Shown here piece after piece: positions 1 through 7,142 of a stretch of 64,000 bases of DNA; position 1 is the first letter of the stretch, and each line of letters starts with the position of its first letter. The stretch comes from Capsulimonas corticalis (GTDB taxonomy: Bacteria; Armatimonadota; Armatimonadia; Armatimonadales; Capsulimonadaceae). The translations under genes were made by a program, and so were the position numbers. The stretch spans positions 5,022,001 through 5,086,000 of the forward strand of contig NZ_AP025739.1 of NCBI RefSeq assembly GCF_003574315.2, read 5' to 3'. A model generated the notes under the pieces. The model worked only from the letters and a program-made list of their open reading frames with translations. It did not search any database and was not told the origin of the DNA.

Positions 1-504
1 CGGCGCGCGTTGCTGCTGCTTTATCTGGAGAAGGCGGATGTGCTGCACGTGCATGAAGGCGTGGATAGTCCGAAGTTGACCACCGGTCACGGCGTGTCGC
101 TTCCGGCTCCGTCCGTCGTCCGTCTGCGCTACCATGTCAAGCGGCCGCTGCCCGAACTGAAGCTGTCCCGCCGGTCGATCTTCGCCCGGGACAACTACAC
201 GTGCCAGTACTGCGGCGTTCAGTCCCGGGACCTCACGATCGACCACATCCTGCCCAAGCGTCACGGCGGCGGCATGCAGTGGGAGAACCTCGTGGCCTGC
301 TGCCGGCGCTGCAATACGCGCAAAGCGGACAAACTCTTGCAGCATTCCGGAATGAAGCTGGCGCGCGCTCCGAAGCGTCCACGCTACGTCCCGTATATCA
401 GCCTGACAAAGTACATCAACGGTACGAAAAACGATGTCTGGCGCGATTACCTGCCGATCTTCGGCGATGTCGGCGGCGCCAGCGCCTACGCCGCCACCGC
501 GTAA
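1..504 (+). CDS. HNH endonuclease family protein (5' end outside window)
   Basis: The reading frame is open from base 1 (R-R-A before the first possible start, a TTG at 10), so the true start lies to the left of the window. The HNH fold is clear. A CQYC knuckle is followed by IDHI, then W-E-N-L and C-x2-CN, giving the Cys4 zinc frame and the catalytic His of the His-metal finger nuclease family. Stand-alone proteins of this type are common in bacteria and their cellular role is mostly unknown (restriction, repair or mobile origin). The Ala/Gly-rich end before TAA is ordinary. It is convergent with the methyltransferase at 580-1398. The family call is firm; the biological role is not. Confidence 0.85.
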   Translation, partial: RRALLLLYLEKADVLHVHEGVDSPKLTTGHGVSLPAPSVVRLRYHVKRPLPELKLSRRSIFARDNYTCQYCGVQSRDLTIDHILPKRHGGGMQWENLVACCRRCNTRKADKLLQHSGMKLARAPKRPRYVPYISLTKYINGTKNDVWRDYLPIFGDVGGASAYAATA

Positions 505-524
505 GCGCTGTATGAAATCAATAG

Positions 525-557
525 GGAGGGCCGGCGATTTAAAATCGCCGGCCCTCC
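525..557. terminator. Perfect GC-rich hairpin between convergent genes
   Basis: A 16-bp perfect inverted repeat (525-540 with 542-557) lies between the HNH gene stop and the stop of the convergent methyltransferase gene. The arms end in TTT/AAA at the tip. There is no U-run after either arm, so it is not a canonical intrinsic terminator. By position it probably ends or protects both transcripts. Confidence 0.55.
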
Positions 558-579
558 TGAACTTGAGTCATGTCCGTTC

Positions 580-1398
580 TTATCGACCCCGTCGATAACC
601 TCCCCGCGGAACACTCGCCTGTGCGTGGCGCGGAGCGGACGGCCGCGAGGCCGTTTGATATCCTCGCTGGCGCAGTATCTCAAAGGCGAAGACCGCCGCC
701 GCCGCCGCCGTGCCCAGGGAATGGGCTTCCGGGCGCGCGTAGGGAATTTCCAACTGCATGTCGGCGCGGTCTTGAAACGAGCGCGTCACGCCGCGCTTTT
801 CACCCCCAATGAGCAAAAACAAGGGCTGGGTCAGGTCGTTCTCGTAAAGCGGGCGAGATCCAGGGCCGTCGCCGGCGCAGGCGATCAAATAACCGGCGGC
901 CCGGAAGGCGCTGGCGGCTTCTTCGGCTGTCTCGGCGATCGCCGTGGGGATTAATTCCGATGCGCCCGCTGAGGCGCGCGCTACGACGCCCGCCGCGCTC
1001 ATCCAGTTGCGTGGACGCACCACCAGGCCGCTTGCGCCCGCCGCATAGAGCGATCGGATCGAGGCGGCGAAGTTAAACGGATCCTCCACGCCGTCGATCA
1101 TCACGCACCAGCCGCATTTTTCTCCACTTGCAATCAAATCCTGCAGCGGCGCGAATTTGCGCTCGCCGACACTGGCGATGACCCCGCCGTGCGTCTTTCC
1201 CGTCACATAGGCGTCCAATGCTTCTTCCGACTCGCGCTTCACAAGGACGCCGCGCCGCTGGGCGTCCTGTTCCAGGCGGCGAATGGCGGGATCGTTCTTG
1301 TCGCCTCGAATGGCGATGAAGTGAATCGGGCGGCTGCCCGATTGAAGCGCGGCCGTGACGGAGATGGCGCCTTCCAAAATTGCGTTGTCGGTTTCCAT
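580..1398 (-). CDS. TrmH/SpoU-family RNA 2'-O-methyltransferase
   Basis: A 272-aa SPOUT methyltransferase expected to methylate a ribose 2'-OH in tRNA or rRNA using SAM. Residues ~8-78 look like the SpoU substrate-binding domain. Motif 1 is at ~102-122 (D-G-V-E-D-P-F-N-F), motif 2 is LIGGEKRGV (196-204), and motif 3 starts at IPYARPEAHSLG (218-229). In motif 3 the usual S-L-N-V-S is S-L-G-T-A, so the conserved Asn is replaced, as in some divergent TrmH-like branches. The C-terminal ~25 residues are basic and probably disordered. The ATG at 1398 has no visible Shine-Dalgarno sequence. A strong terminator lies just upstream on the same strand, so the gene needs its own promoter or read-through. 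Target RNA unknown. Confidence 0.8.
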   Translation of the reverse strand: METDNAILEGAISVTAALQSGSRPIHFIAIRGDKNDPAIRRLEQDAQRRGVLVKRESEEALDAYVTGKTHGGVIASVGERKFAPLQDLIASGEKCGWCVMIDGVEDPFNFAASIRSLYAAGASGLVVRPRNWMSAAGVVARASAGASELIPTAIAETAEEAASAFRAAGYLIACAGDGPGSRPLYENDLTQPLFLLIGGEKRGVTRSFQDRADMQLEIPYARPEAHSLGTAAAAAVFAFEILRQRGYQTASRPSAPRHAQASVPRGGYRRGR

Positions 1399-1457
1399 GG
1401 TTGTTGTGATCTTTGCGGTGTCGAGGGTGGGGGGAGTTTACCTGATTTTGCAGGAAA

Positions 1458-1489
1458 ACAAAAAAAGAACCGCGGTCTTTCGACCGCGG
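1458..1489 (-). terminator. Intrinsic terminator upstream of trmH-like gene
   Basis: On the minus strand an 8-bp stem, CCGCGGTC/GACCGCGG (1489-1482 and 1477-1470), is closed by a GAAA tetraloop and followed by a T-rich run (complement of 1458-1469). This is a textbook intrinsic terminator for leftward transcription. The only annotated leftward gene nearby starts at 1398, beyond it, so it must end a short upstream transcript. Confidence 0.85.
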
Positions 1490-1537
1490 CGTCAAGTTGG
1501 GGATGAGCAATGGGAGGTCATAACAACCTCAAGCCAC
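1458..1537 (-). ncRNA. Candidate Pho-controlled small RNA (~80 nt) or attenuated leader
   Basis: The segment runs from a predicted start near 1537 to the terminator at 1458-1489 and holds no convincing protein gene. Predicted structure is a 5' hairpin (GAGGT, 7-nt loop, ACCTC), a single-stranded stretch containing CCUCCC, and the terminator hairpin. The CCUCC run is complementary to Shine-Dalgarno sequences, so pairing with mRNA leaders is conceivable (inference). Its promoter carries four Pho-box repeats. It does not resemble 6S, tmRNA or the SRP RNA core. The alternative is a terminated leader of the trmH-like gene. Confidence 0.5.
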
Positions 1538-1543
1538 GACCCT

Positions 1544-1598
1544 ATTATGCCGTCTGGTTGTTAAGAGAACATTAAGGGCGGATTAAGTTTGCGTTAAA
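1544..1598 (-). promoter_or_regulatory. Four-repeat Pho box with -10 element (leftward)
   Basis: On the minus strand the 8-mers TTTAACGC, CTTAATCC, CTTAATGT and CTTAACAA are each separated by exactly 3 nt (plus-strand TTAA at 1561, 1572, 1583, 1594; 11-bp period). Eight nt later comes CATAAT (1549-1544). This is the layout of PhoB/SphR-type promoters, where direct repeats replace the -35. The last two repeats match the box before the porin at 9511 in 17 of 19 positions, with the same 8-nt gap to the -10. The orientation points away from the chemoreceptor. Confidence 0.75.
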
Positions 1599-1703
1599 CG
1601 ATTTTCCTAAAGCAGCCAGGCCATTTTGCCGACAATTGCTTCAGGGCGCATTGCGCGTGCGCTCGCGATTATCTTTCAAATCGTGGAAATGGCAGGTCAC
1701 AAT

Positions 1704-3539
1704 ATGACGTCGGCAACCCCCTCTTCACAGAAGACGTTTCAAATTGCGGAAGCGGAGCAGCGTATGGACCGGCTGCTCGTCAACCTCCTCTGGGGCCACT
1801 TTGTCGTGGCCCTTTTGCTGAGCGGCTGGTATCACACGCTTGCGGCGGCGCTGTTGATCGGTCTGCCCGCCGTCCTCGTTCCGTACTTCTTGTCCCGCGC
1901 CTGTCCCGGCGCGACCGTCACGCGATGCTGCATCGGCGTCGCGCTGATGATTTATTCGGCGCTGTATATTCAGCAGACACATGGCCTTTCGGAGATGCAT
2001 TTTCATATCTTCAGCGCCCTGGCGTTTCTTCTCGCGTATCGCGACTGGCGTCCCATTGTGGCCGCCGCCGGCGCGGTAGCGGTGCACCACGTCGCCTTTG
2101 CCGTATGCCAGACGATGGGGCTTCCCCTTTACGTCTATAGCGGCGAGGGGCTTGGCGTCATTCTTCGGACGGTCGTTCATGCATCGTTCGTCGTCTTCGA
2201 AACCGTGGTGCTCGTTATTCTGGCCGTGGATATGCGGCGGGAATGGCGAGTCGCCGAGCAGCTCGGCGATATTGCCCGAACGCTTGGCGATGGACGGCTG
2301 TCGCAAAACGATCTGACCGTGCGGCTAGCGGACGCCGGGAGCGGGCCGCTGGCCGGCGTGACCCACTCCGTCAACTCCATGCTGGAGCGTATCTCCGGAA
2401 CGGTGCGCTCGACGCGCCGGGATGTCGATCTTGTCGTGGCGCGAGCTTCCGAGACGGTCGGCGCGGCGTCGGGCGTCATCGCCGGCGGCGAGGCGATCCA
2501 GCGCTCCATCCAGAACGTCGCCGACGGCGCTCAGAACCAGGCGCGGCTCGCGGAAGACGCCTGCCGTGAAATCCTCCAGGCGGCCGAAATGGCGGGCGAA
2601 ATCTCCGCCGGGGCCAAAAATCAAACCGAGCAGACTCAGTCCATGATGCAGTCCGTGCTCGACCTTTGCGCGCAGGCGATCTCCGTGAACGAAGCGACCG
2701 CCGAGGAAGTCTCGGCCGCGCATGACGCCCAGGTTTCGGCCGAGCATGCGGTCGCCGTGGTGCGCGCCAGCGCCGAGCTGACGAAGTCCGCCGTCGAGAA
2801 GGTCGCGCGGAAGCTGGACCAGCTGGGCGAGGGATCGGTTGGGATCGGACAGTTCGCCGAAACGATCGGACATATCTCCTCGCAGACCAATCTGCTGGCG
2901 CTGAACGCCGCGATTGAGGCGGCGCGCGCCGGCGAACACGGACGCGGCTTCGCGGTTGTCGCCGAGGAAGTGCGCAAGCTGGCGGACCAGTCGGCTCAGG
3001 CGGCGCGCCAGATCGATGAGCTCGTTTCCAATATGACGAAAGAGATCGCCGATGTCCTGCACATCACTTCCAAGAGCGCCGGCAGTGACAGCGACTTCGA
3101 CAAGGTTCTGGCGATGGCGGTGGAAGTGGTCGAGGCGGGAGAAGTCACCTCCGAGCTAGCCTCGCACATTCGTGAGCTGGCGCTGAAGAACAAAAAAGCG
3201 ACCGAGCGGATCGACGAGGGCGGCAAGGGGCTGACGGCGAACATCGAGCATCTGCATCGGCAGTTCGCCGCGCACAACGAGGCGGCGCTGCAAATGGTCG
3301 GTCAGGTCGAAGGAACGAGCGAGACGATCCGCGAGATCGCCCGCATCGGGGGCGACGCCAGCGCTTCGGCGCGGCAGGTGCAGAAGATCGTCGGCGAACA
3401 GCTAAGCACCCTCAGTCACGTTTCCGAGATCGCTCACCTTGTTTCGGAAGCCGCCACGGAGACGAGCGTGTCGCTGCAGCAGTTCCGCGTGGACGACGAG
3501 ATCGCCGGCGAAGGACAAGCGCTCCGGAAGGCGGCGTAA
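1704..3539 (+). CDS. Methyl-accepting chemotaxis protein with polytopic membrane sensor
   Basis: A ~611-aa chemoreceptor. About six hydrophobic segments (roughly residues 24-44, 46-64, 75-91, 98-112, 115-137, 154-175) form an integral membrane sensor instead of the usual periplasmic domain. The stretch [20 protein letters not shown] is typical of a membrane module seen in other MCPs. A HAMP-like linker follows, then a long coiled-coil signalling domain with the conserved hairpin tip ([20 protein letters not shown]) that contacts CheA/CheW. The ligand is unknown. The start is uncertain: ATG 1704 has GGCAGG 7 nt upstream, ATG 1689 and TTG 1626 are also in frame. Its stop overlaps the next gene's start (TAATG). 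No cheA or cheW lies in the window; cheD is at 31.9 kb. Confidence 0.9.
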   Translation: MTSATPSSQKTFQIAEAEQRMDRLLVNLLWGHFVVALLLSGWYHTLAAALLIGLPAVLVPYFLSRACPGATVTRCCIGVALMIYSALYIQQTHGLSEMHFHIFSALAFLLAYRDWRPIVAAAGAVAVHHVAFAVCQTMGLPLYVYSGEGLGVILRTVVHASFVVFETVVLVILAVDMRREWRVAEQLGDIARTLGDGRLSQNDLTVRLADAGSGPLAGVTHSVNSMLERISGTVRSTRRDVDLVVARASETVGAASGVIAGGEAIQRSIQNVADGAQNQARLAEDACREILQAAEMAGEISAGAKNQTEQTQSMMQSVLDLCAQAISVNEATAEEVSAAHDAQVSAEHAVAVVRASAELTKSAVEKVARKLDQLGEGSVGIGQFAETIGHISSQTNLLALNAAIEAARAGEHGRGFAVVAEEVRKLADQSAQAARQIDELVSNMTKEIADVLHITSKSAGSDSDFDKVLAMAVEVVEAGEVTSELASHIRELALKNKKATERIDEGGKGLTANIEHLHRQFAAHNEAALQMVGQVEGTSETIREIARIGGDASASARQVQKIVGEQLSTLSHVSEIAHLVSEAATETSVSLQQFRVDDEIAGEGQALRKAA

Positions 3540-4195
3540 TGGCCACCCTGCTTTCGATACGCCGCTCCCCGTGGGTGATTGGGAGTGTGATTGCCGCCTG
3601 GGGATTGGGGACCGTCGCGTCCTTCTGGCGGCTGGAGGCCCAGTACCTGCGTCCGGCGTCACGGCCGCGCGGCGCGGCGATCGCCCAGCCGGATCGCCGC
3701 CCCCCGCCGCCCGTGACGGCGCTGACGACGAACCGGGGAATCGTCGCCTTAGGCGCGCCCGGAACGATCACGCTCCTGAATTTCTGGAACGCCCACTGCC
3801 CGTGCTCTCGCTATATGGAGGCGCATGTCGCCGGCCTGCAAAAGCGATACGCGGCTTCGGGAGTGCGTGTGATCACGGTTGTCGAGGGCGACGCCGGCGT
3901 GGACACTGCGGAGGACCTGCTTGCGGCCTGGCGCGCGCGCGGAGGCGGCGAGGCGACGGCGGATCCGGACGGGCGCGTGGCGCGCGCCTTTGGGGTGTGG
4001 GCGGCACCGGGCGCGGCGATCATCGACCGCTCGGGGCGCGTTTCATTTGTCGGCGGCTACAACGCCGCGCGGTTCTGCGACAACACACAAACGGCGTGGG
4101 CGGCTCAGGCGCTGGACGCGGCTGTGCGAGGCGCCAAGCCACCGCGCGCGAAGACCCTCTTTTTCGGCTGTCAGGTCCTCGCGCAGCCCCGCTGA
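3539..4195 (+). CDS. Membrane-anchored thioredoxin-fold (redoxin/TlpA-like) protein
   Basis: A 218-aa protein with one N-terminal hydrophobic segment (~12-29), a Pro-rich linker (to ~60) and a thioredoxin-like domain. The active-site region NFWNAHCPCSR (81-91) has CPCS where classical thioredoxins have CxxC, so C87 and C89 are spaced as CxC, as in DUF6436-like redoxins. The sequence then follows the fold (VRVITVVEG, later A-P-G-A-A-I-I-D-R-S-G-R-V before a beta strand). It is probably periplasmic. Its ATG overlaps the chemoreceptor stop by 1 nt, so the two are translationally coupled, and a joint redox-sensing role is possible but unproven. Confidence 0.7.
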   Translation: MATLLSIRRSPWVIGSVIAAWGLGTVASFWRLEAQYLRPASRPRGAAIAQPDRRPPPPVTALTTNRGIVALGAPGTITLLNFWNAHCPCSRYMEAHVAGLQKRYAASGVRVITVVEGDAGVDTAEDLLAAWRARGGGEATADPDGRVARAFGVWAAPGAAIIDRSGRVSFVGGYNAARFCDNTQTAWAAQALDAAVRGAKPPRAKTLFFGCQVLAQPR

Positions 4196-4227
4196 CGCAA
4201 GTACGGGCGTTCGCTCGCCTCCTCGAA

Positions 4228-4257
4228 TTGACATCTTTTCCGCGCATGTGCTAGACT
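4228..4257 (+). promoter_or_regulatory. tyrS promoter, predicted leaderless start
   Basis: TTGACA (4228-4233), 18-nt spacer, TAGACT (4252-4257). The tyrS ATG at 4265 is 8 nt past the -10, where transcription should begin, and there is no Shine-Dalgarno sequence. The mRNA is therefore predicted to be leaderless. Confidence 0.75.
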
Positions 4258-4264
4258 GACTGTC

Positions 4265-5491
4265 ATGACGCTTGATATTGACCAGCAGATCGAACGGATC
4301 TCACGCGGCGCCACCGAGGTTCTCCCGCTTGCCGAGCTGAAGGCGAAACTGAAACGCTCTATTGCCGAAAGTCGCCCCCTGCAAGTCAAGCTGGGACTGG
4401 ACCCGACAGCGCCGGACATACACATCGGAAACGCGGTCGTTCTCCGTAAGCTGCGCCAGTTTCAGGATTTGGGACACGAAGTGACGGTGATCATTGGAGA
4501 TTTCACCGCGACGATCGGCGACCCCACCGGAAAGTCCGAAACCCGCAAGCAGCTCACCCAGGAAGAAGTCGCCGCGAACGCCAAGACCTACGCCGATCAG
4601 TATCACAAGATACTCGATCCCGCGAAGACGCGCGTCGTCTTCAACAGCGAGTGGCTGGGCAAGCTTGGCTTGTACGACATCGTCACGCTGCTCGCGAAAA
4701 CCACCGTGGCGCGGATTTTGGAGCGCGACGATTTCGACAAACGATTTCGATCGGGCCTGCCGATCCATACGCACGAAATGCTGTATCCGATCTGCCAGGG
4801 CTACGACTCGGTATACTTGAAGAGCGATATCGAAATCGGCGGCACCGAACAGCGCTTCAATATTATGATGGGACGCGATCTTCAGCGCGAGCATGGGATC
4901 GAGCCGCAGATCGCCCTCTTTATGCCGCTGCTGGTCGGCCTGGACGGCGTGGACAAGATGTCCAAGTCCAAGGGCAACGCCATCGGCATCGACGAGCCGC
5001 CTCTGGAAATGTTTGGCAAAATCATGTCCATCACCGATGAGATGATGCCGACATATTACGAGCTGTGCACCGATGTCCCGATGGACGAGGTCAAAGTGCT
5101 GACGGACGCTGAGGCGACGCATCCCAATCTCGCCAAAAGACGGCTGGGCCGCGAAATCATCGCGCTCTACCATGGCGCCGAAGCCGCTCAGATCGCCGAA
5201 GACGAATGGGTGAGAATTCATGTTCGCGACGGCGTTCCCGACGACGCGCCGGAGGTCATCCTCAGCGCGGATAAGCTGGATGAGAACGGCGCGATACGGA
5301 TCGCGGCGCTCGTGACGCTGTCGGGGCTTGTCCCTTCTTCGGGCGAGGCCAAACGCGTGGTGCAGCAGGGTGGGGTGAGCGTCTCCGGGACGAAGTATTC
5401 GGATCCGGGAGAATTGGTCGCCGTGCAAACCGGCCAGGTATTGAAGGTGGGAAAAAACCGCTTTGCGCGCTTGACGGTCGCCGCCGGTTAG
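4265..5491 (+). CDS. tyrS: Tyrosine--tRNA ligase (KMSKS type)
   Basis: A 408-aa class I aminoacyl-tRNA synthetase that charges tRNA-Tyr. The HIGH-type motif is DIHIGN (51-56). The second signature is KMSKSKGN (231-238), which puts it in the TyrRZ/TyrZ branch rather than the KFGKS branch of E. coli TyrS. The C-terminal ~65 residues form an S4 RNA-binding domain (S-G-E-A-K-R-V-V-Q-Q-G-G-V). Full length for the family. It is monocistronic by appearance, with its own near-consensus promoter. No T-box leader is possible, because the promoter abuts the start codon. Confidence 0.97.
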   Translation: MTLDIDQQIERISRGATEVLPLAELKAKLKRSIAESRPLQVKLGLDPTAPDIHIGNAVVLRKLRQFQDLGHEVTVIIGDFTATIGDPTGKSETRKQLTQEEVAANAKTYADQYHKILDPAKTRVVFNSEWLGKLGLYDIVTLLAKTTVARILERDDFDKRFRSGLPIHTHEMLYPICQGYDSVYLKSDIEIGGTEQRFNIMMGRDLQREHGIEPQIALFMPLLVGLDGVDKMSKSKGNAIGIDEPPLEMFGKIMSITDEMMPTYYELCTDVPMDEVKVLTDAEATHPNLAKRRLGREIIALYHGAEAAQIAEDEWVRIHVRDGVPDDAPEVILSADKLDENGAIRIAALVTLSGLVPSSGEAKRVVQQGGVSVSGTKYSDPGELVAVQTGQVLKVGKNRFARLTVAAG

Positions 5492-5521
5492 CTCCGGGAG
5501 GGCCGGGCGACGCAGGAATGG

Positions 5522-6154
5522 ATGACGGTTATGTCCGATGTGACAACACAGGCGACTCTGGATAATGATGCAGCGCCCATTGCGTCGACCGATGCGGATC
5601 TCTTCGAACAGGAGATGAATCCGCATCTGGACGCGCTGTATCGCAACGCGATGCGTCTGACGGGGAACGCCAACGACGCCGAGGATTTGCTTCAGGATAC
5701 TTATCTGCGCGCGTTTCGCTTTTTTCACCAGTATCAGCTGGGAACTAATGCAAAAGCGTGGTTGTTCCGTATCATGAACACGGTATTTTTAAACGAGTAC
5801 CGTAAAAAAGCCCGGCAGGGAGAGACGATCTCCTACGACGGATTGGAAGATTTCTATCTTTACAATCGCCTGACGGATGACCTGGCCTCCGGGGATCGCC
5901 CGGAGATCGAGAATCCCCAAAAGGCGGTGTTAGAGAAGCTTGACATTGAGGTCATACAGCGCGCGATCGATGCGCTGCCCATTGAGTTCCGCGAGACGGT
6001 TGCGCTCGCCACATTGGAAGAGATGTCGTATCAAGAGATTGCGGATGCGCTGGACATCCCTGTAGGCACGGTGCGGTCACGCTTGTCGCGTGGACGCAAG
6101 CTGCTGCAGAAGGCCCTTTGGGCGTACCTCAACGGAGAAGAAACCCGTGGATGA
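5522..6154 (+). CDS. ECF sigma factor, SigR/ECF12-like
   Basis: A 210-aa group 4 sigma factor. Region 2 spans ~30-105: A-E-D-L-L-Q-D-T-Y for core binding, then G-T-N-A-K-A-W-L-F-R-I-M-N-T and N-E-Y-R-K-K-A-R. Region 4 spans ~150-205, with a helix-turn-helix at Y-Q-E-I-A-D-A-L-D-I-P-V-G-T-V-R-S-R. The GTN(x)KAWL(x)RI...YRKK signature is that of the actinobacterial SigR/SigH group, which answers thiol-oxidative stress. The next gene encodes a matching zinc anti-sigma. ATG 5522 (AGGA just upstream) and ATG 5531 are both possible starts. The downstream gene begins inside its stop region, so the two are coupled. Confidence 0.88.
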   Translation: MTVMSDVTTQATLDNDAAPIASTDADLFEQEMNPHLDALYRNAMRLTGNANDAEDLLQDTYLRAFRFFHQYQLGTNAKAWLFRIMNTVFLNEYRKKARQGETISYDGLEDFYLYNRLTDDLASGDRPEIENPQKAVLEKLDIEVIQRAIDALPIEFRETVALATLEEMSYQEIADALDIPVGTVRSRLSRGRKLLQKALWAYLNGEETRG

Positions 6155-6431
6155 GCAAGTGAAAAAGACCGGCGCGTGCGTCGGGATCGATTATTATTCG
6201 TGTGAAGAAGCGATCAAGCGTCTTAACGAGTATCTGGACCACCAACTGACCGAAGAAGAGCGGGTTGTGGTGCTGAAGCATCTGGAGATCTGTAAGCCCT
6301 GCTTTAGCCGGTTCAGTTTCGAGCAGAACCTGATCGTCTCGGTGCGCGCGAAGCTCACCAAGATCTGCGCGCCGCAGCCGCTGCGCGAAAAGCTGCGGGG
6401 ACTGCTGCGTTCGGAAGATCGATTGATCTGA
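6147..6431 (+). CDS. Zinc-binding anti-sigma factor, RsrA-like
   Basis: A 94-aa soluble protein starting at GTG 6147, with GGAG upstream and overlapping the sigma stop (6152-6154). It carries H45-L-E-I-C49-K-P-C52, the H-x3-C-x2-C core of zinc anti-sigma (ZAS) proteins. A further Cys at position 19 sits 26 residues before the His, the same spacing I recall for C11-H37 of RsrA. L-N-E-Y-L-D and F-S-F-E-Q are further RsrA-like positions. No membrane segment is seen, so it should act in the cytoplasm. By analogy, disulfide formation would release zinc and free the sigma factor. Redox sensing is inferred from the family. Confidence 0.8.
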   Translation: MDEQVKKTGACVGIDYYSCEEAIKRLNEYLDHQLTEEERVVVLKHLEICKPCFSRFSFEQNLIVSVRAKLTKICAPQPLREKLRGLLRSEDRLI

Positions 6432-6484
6432 ATCGATCTTCCGAGGCGAGCGTCTCCAAGCAAAAGAGAATACGGTAAAAAAAG

Positions 6485-6517
6485 AACCCCATCGCCGAAG
6501 CGATGGGGTTTTTGTTT
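6485..6517. terminator. Bidirectional intrinsic terminator
   Basis: AACCCCATCGC (6485-6495) pairs with GCGATGGGGTT (6500-6510) around a CGAA loop. A T-run follows on the plus strand, and an A-run before the left arm gives a T-run on the minus strand. It ends the anti-sigma transcript rightward and the rpsF-ssb transcript leftward. Confidence 0.9.
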
Positions 6518-6545
6518 GTCTGAACAACATCCGTTGTCCGCGAAG

Positions 6546-7076
6546 TTAATTGTCCGCGAAAGGATCGTCGAACTCGTCTTCCTCCGCCGGCGGCTGATAG
6601 CGCGACGCGGGGGCGGCGCTGGGCGCGGCGGCGGCGGGACGCCGGGCCGGGGGCGCGGCGGCGGGCTGCGGCCGCGGCGCGGCGTAAGAGTCCGGAGCGC
6701 CTTCGTCGGCGTAACGCGGACCAGTGCTCTCCGCGCCTTCCTTCGGCCGATCTAAAGACTTGAGGTTGTCCACGACGACCTCGGTGTCGCGTCGCTTCTG
6801 GCCGTCCTGGGTGACGTATTCACGCACCTGGAGTCGTCCTTCGACGGCGACAAGCCGGCCTTTTCCCAAATAATTCGCCGCGTACTCCGCGGATTGCCGC
6901 CAAGCGACAATGGAAATAAAGTCGGCCTGCTTTTCCTGACCGTTCTGCCTGGCTTCCGACGACATCGGCCGGTTCACGGCCAGTCGAAACTGGGTGACGG
7001 CGATGCCGCTGGGCGTATACTTCAGCTCTGGATCGCTGGCCAGCCGGCCGATCAATATGACGCGATTCAAGTCCAT
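6546..7076 (-). CDS. ssb: Single-stranded DNA-binding protein
   Basis: A 176-aa SSB. The N-terminal OB fold (~1-105) begins M-D-L-N-R-V-I-L-I-G-R-L and includes T-P-S-G-I-A-V-T-Q-F-R-L-A-V-N-R. A Pro/Ala-rich disordered linker (~115-160) follows, then an acidic tail ending DEFDDPFADN. The canonical tip DDIPF, which recruits repair and replication proteins, appears here as DDPF followed by three extra residues. GGAG precedes the ATG. It follows rpsF on the same strand. The usual rpsR/rplI partners do not follow it; a terminator does. Confidence 0.95.
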   Translation of the reverse strand: MDLNRVILIGRLASDPELKYTPSGIAVTQFRLAVNRPMSSEARQNGQEKQADFISIVAWRQSAEYAANYLGKGRLVAVEGRLQVREYVTQDGQKRRDTEVVVDNLKSLDRPKEGAESTGPRYADEGAPDSYAAPRPQPAAAPPARRPAAAAPSAAPASRYQPPAEEDEFDDPFADN

Positions 7077-7142
7077 CTCTCGTAGCTCCTTTGTCGGTTC
7101 ACATTACACAGGGTCAAACACTCGTACAGGGCGATCGAGGAA

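Noticed and set aside
1458-1540. SRP RNA, 6S RNA or tmRNA
   Set aside because: Too short or lacking the conserved core (no SRP GGAAGG/AGCAG domain IV loop, no 6S bubble, no tRNA-like end).
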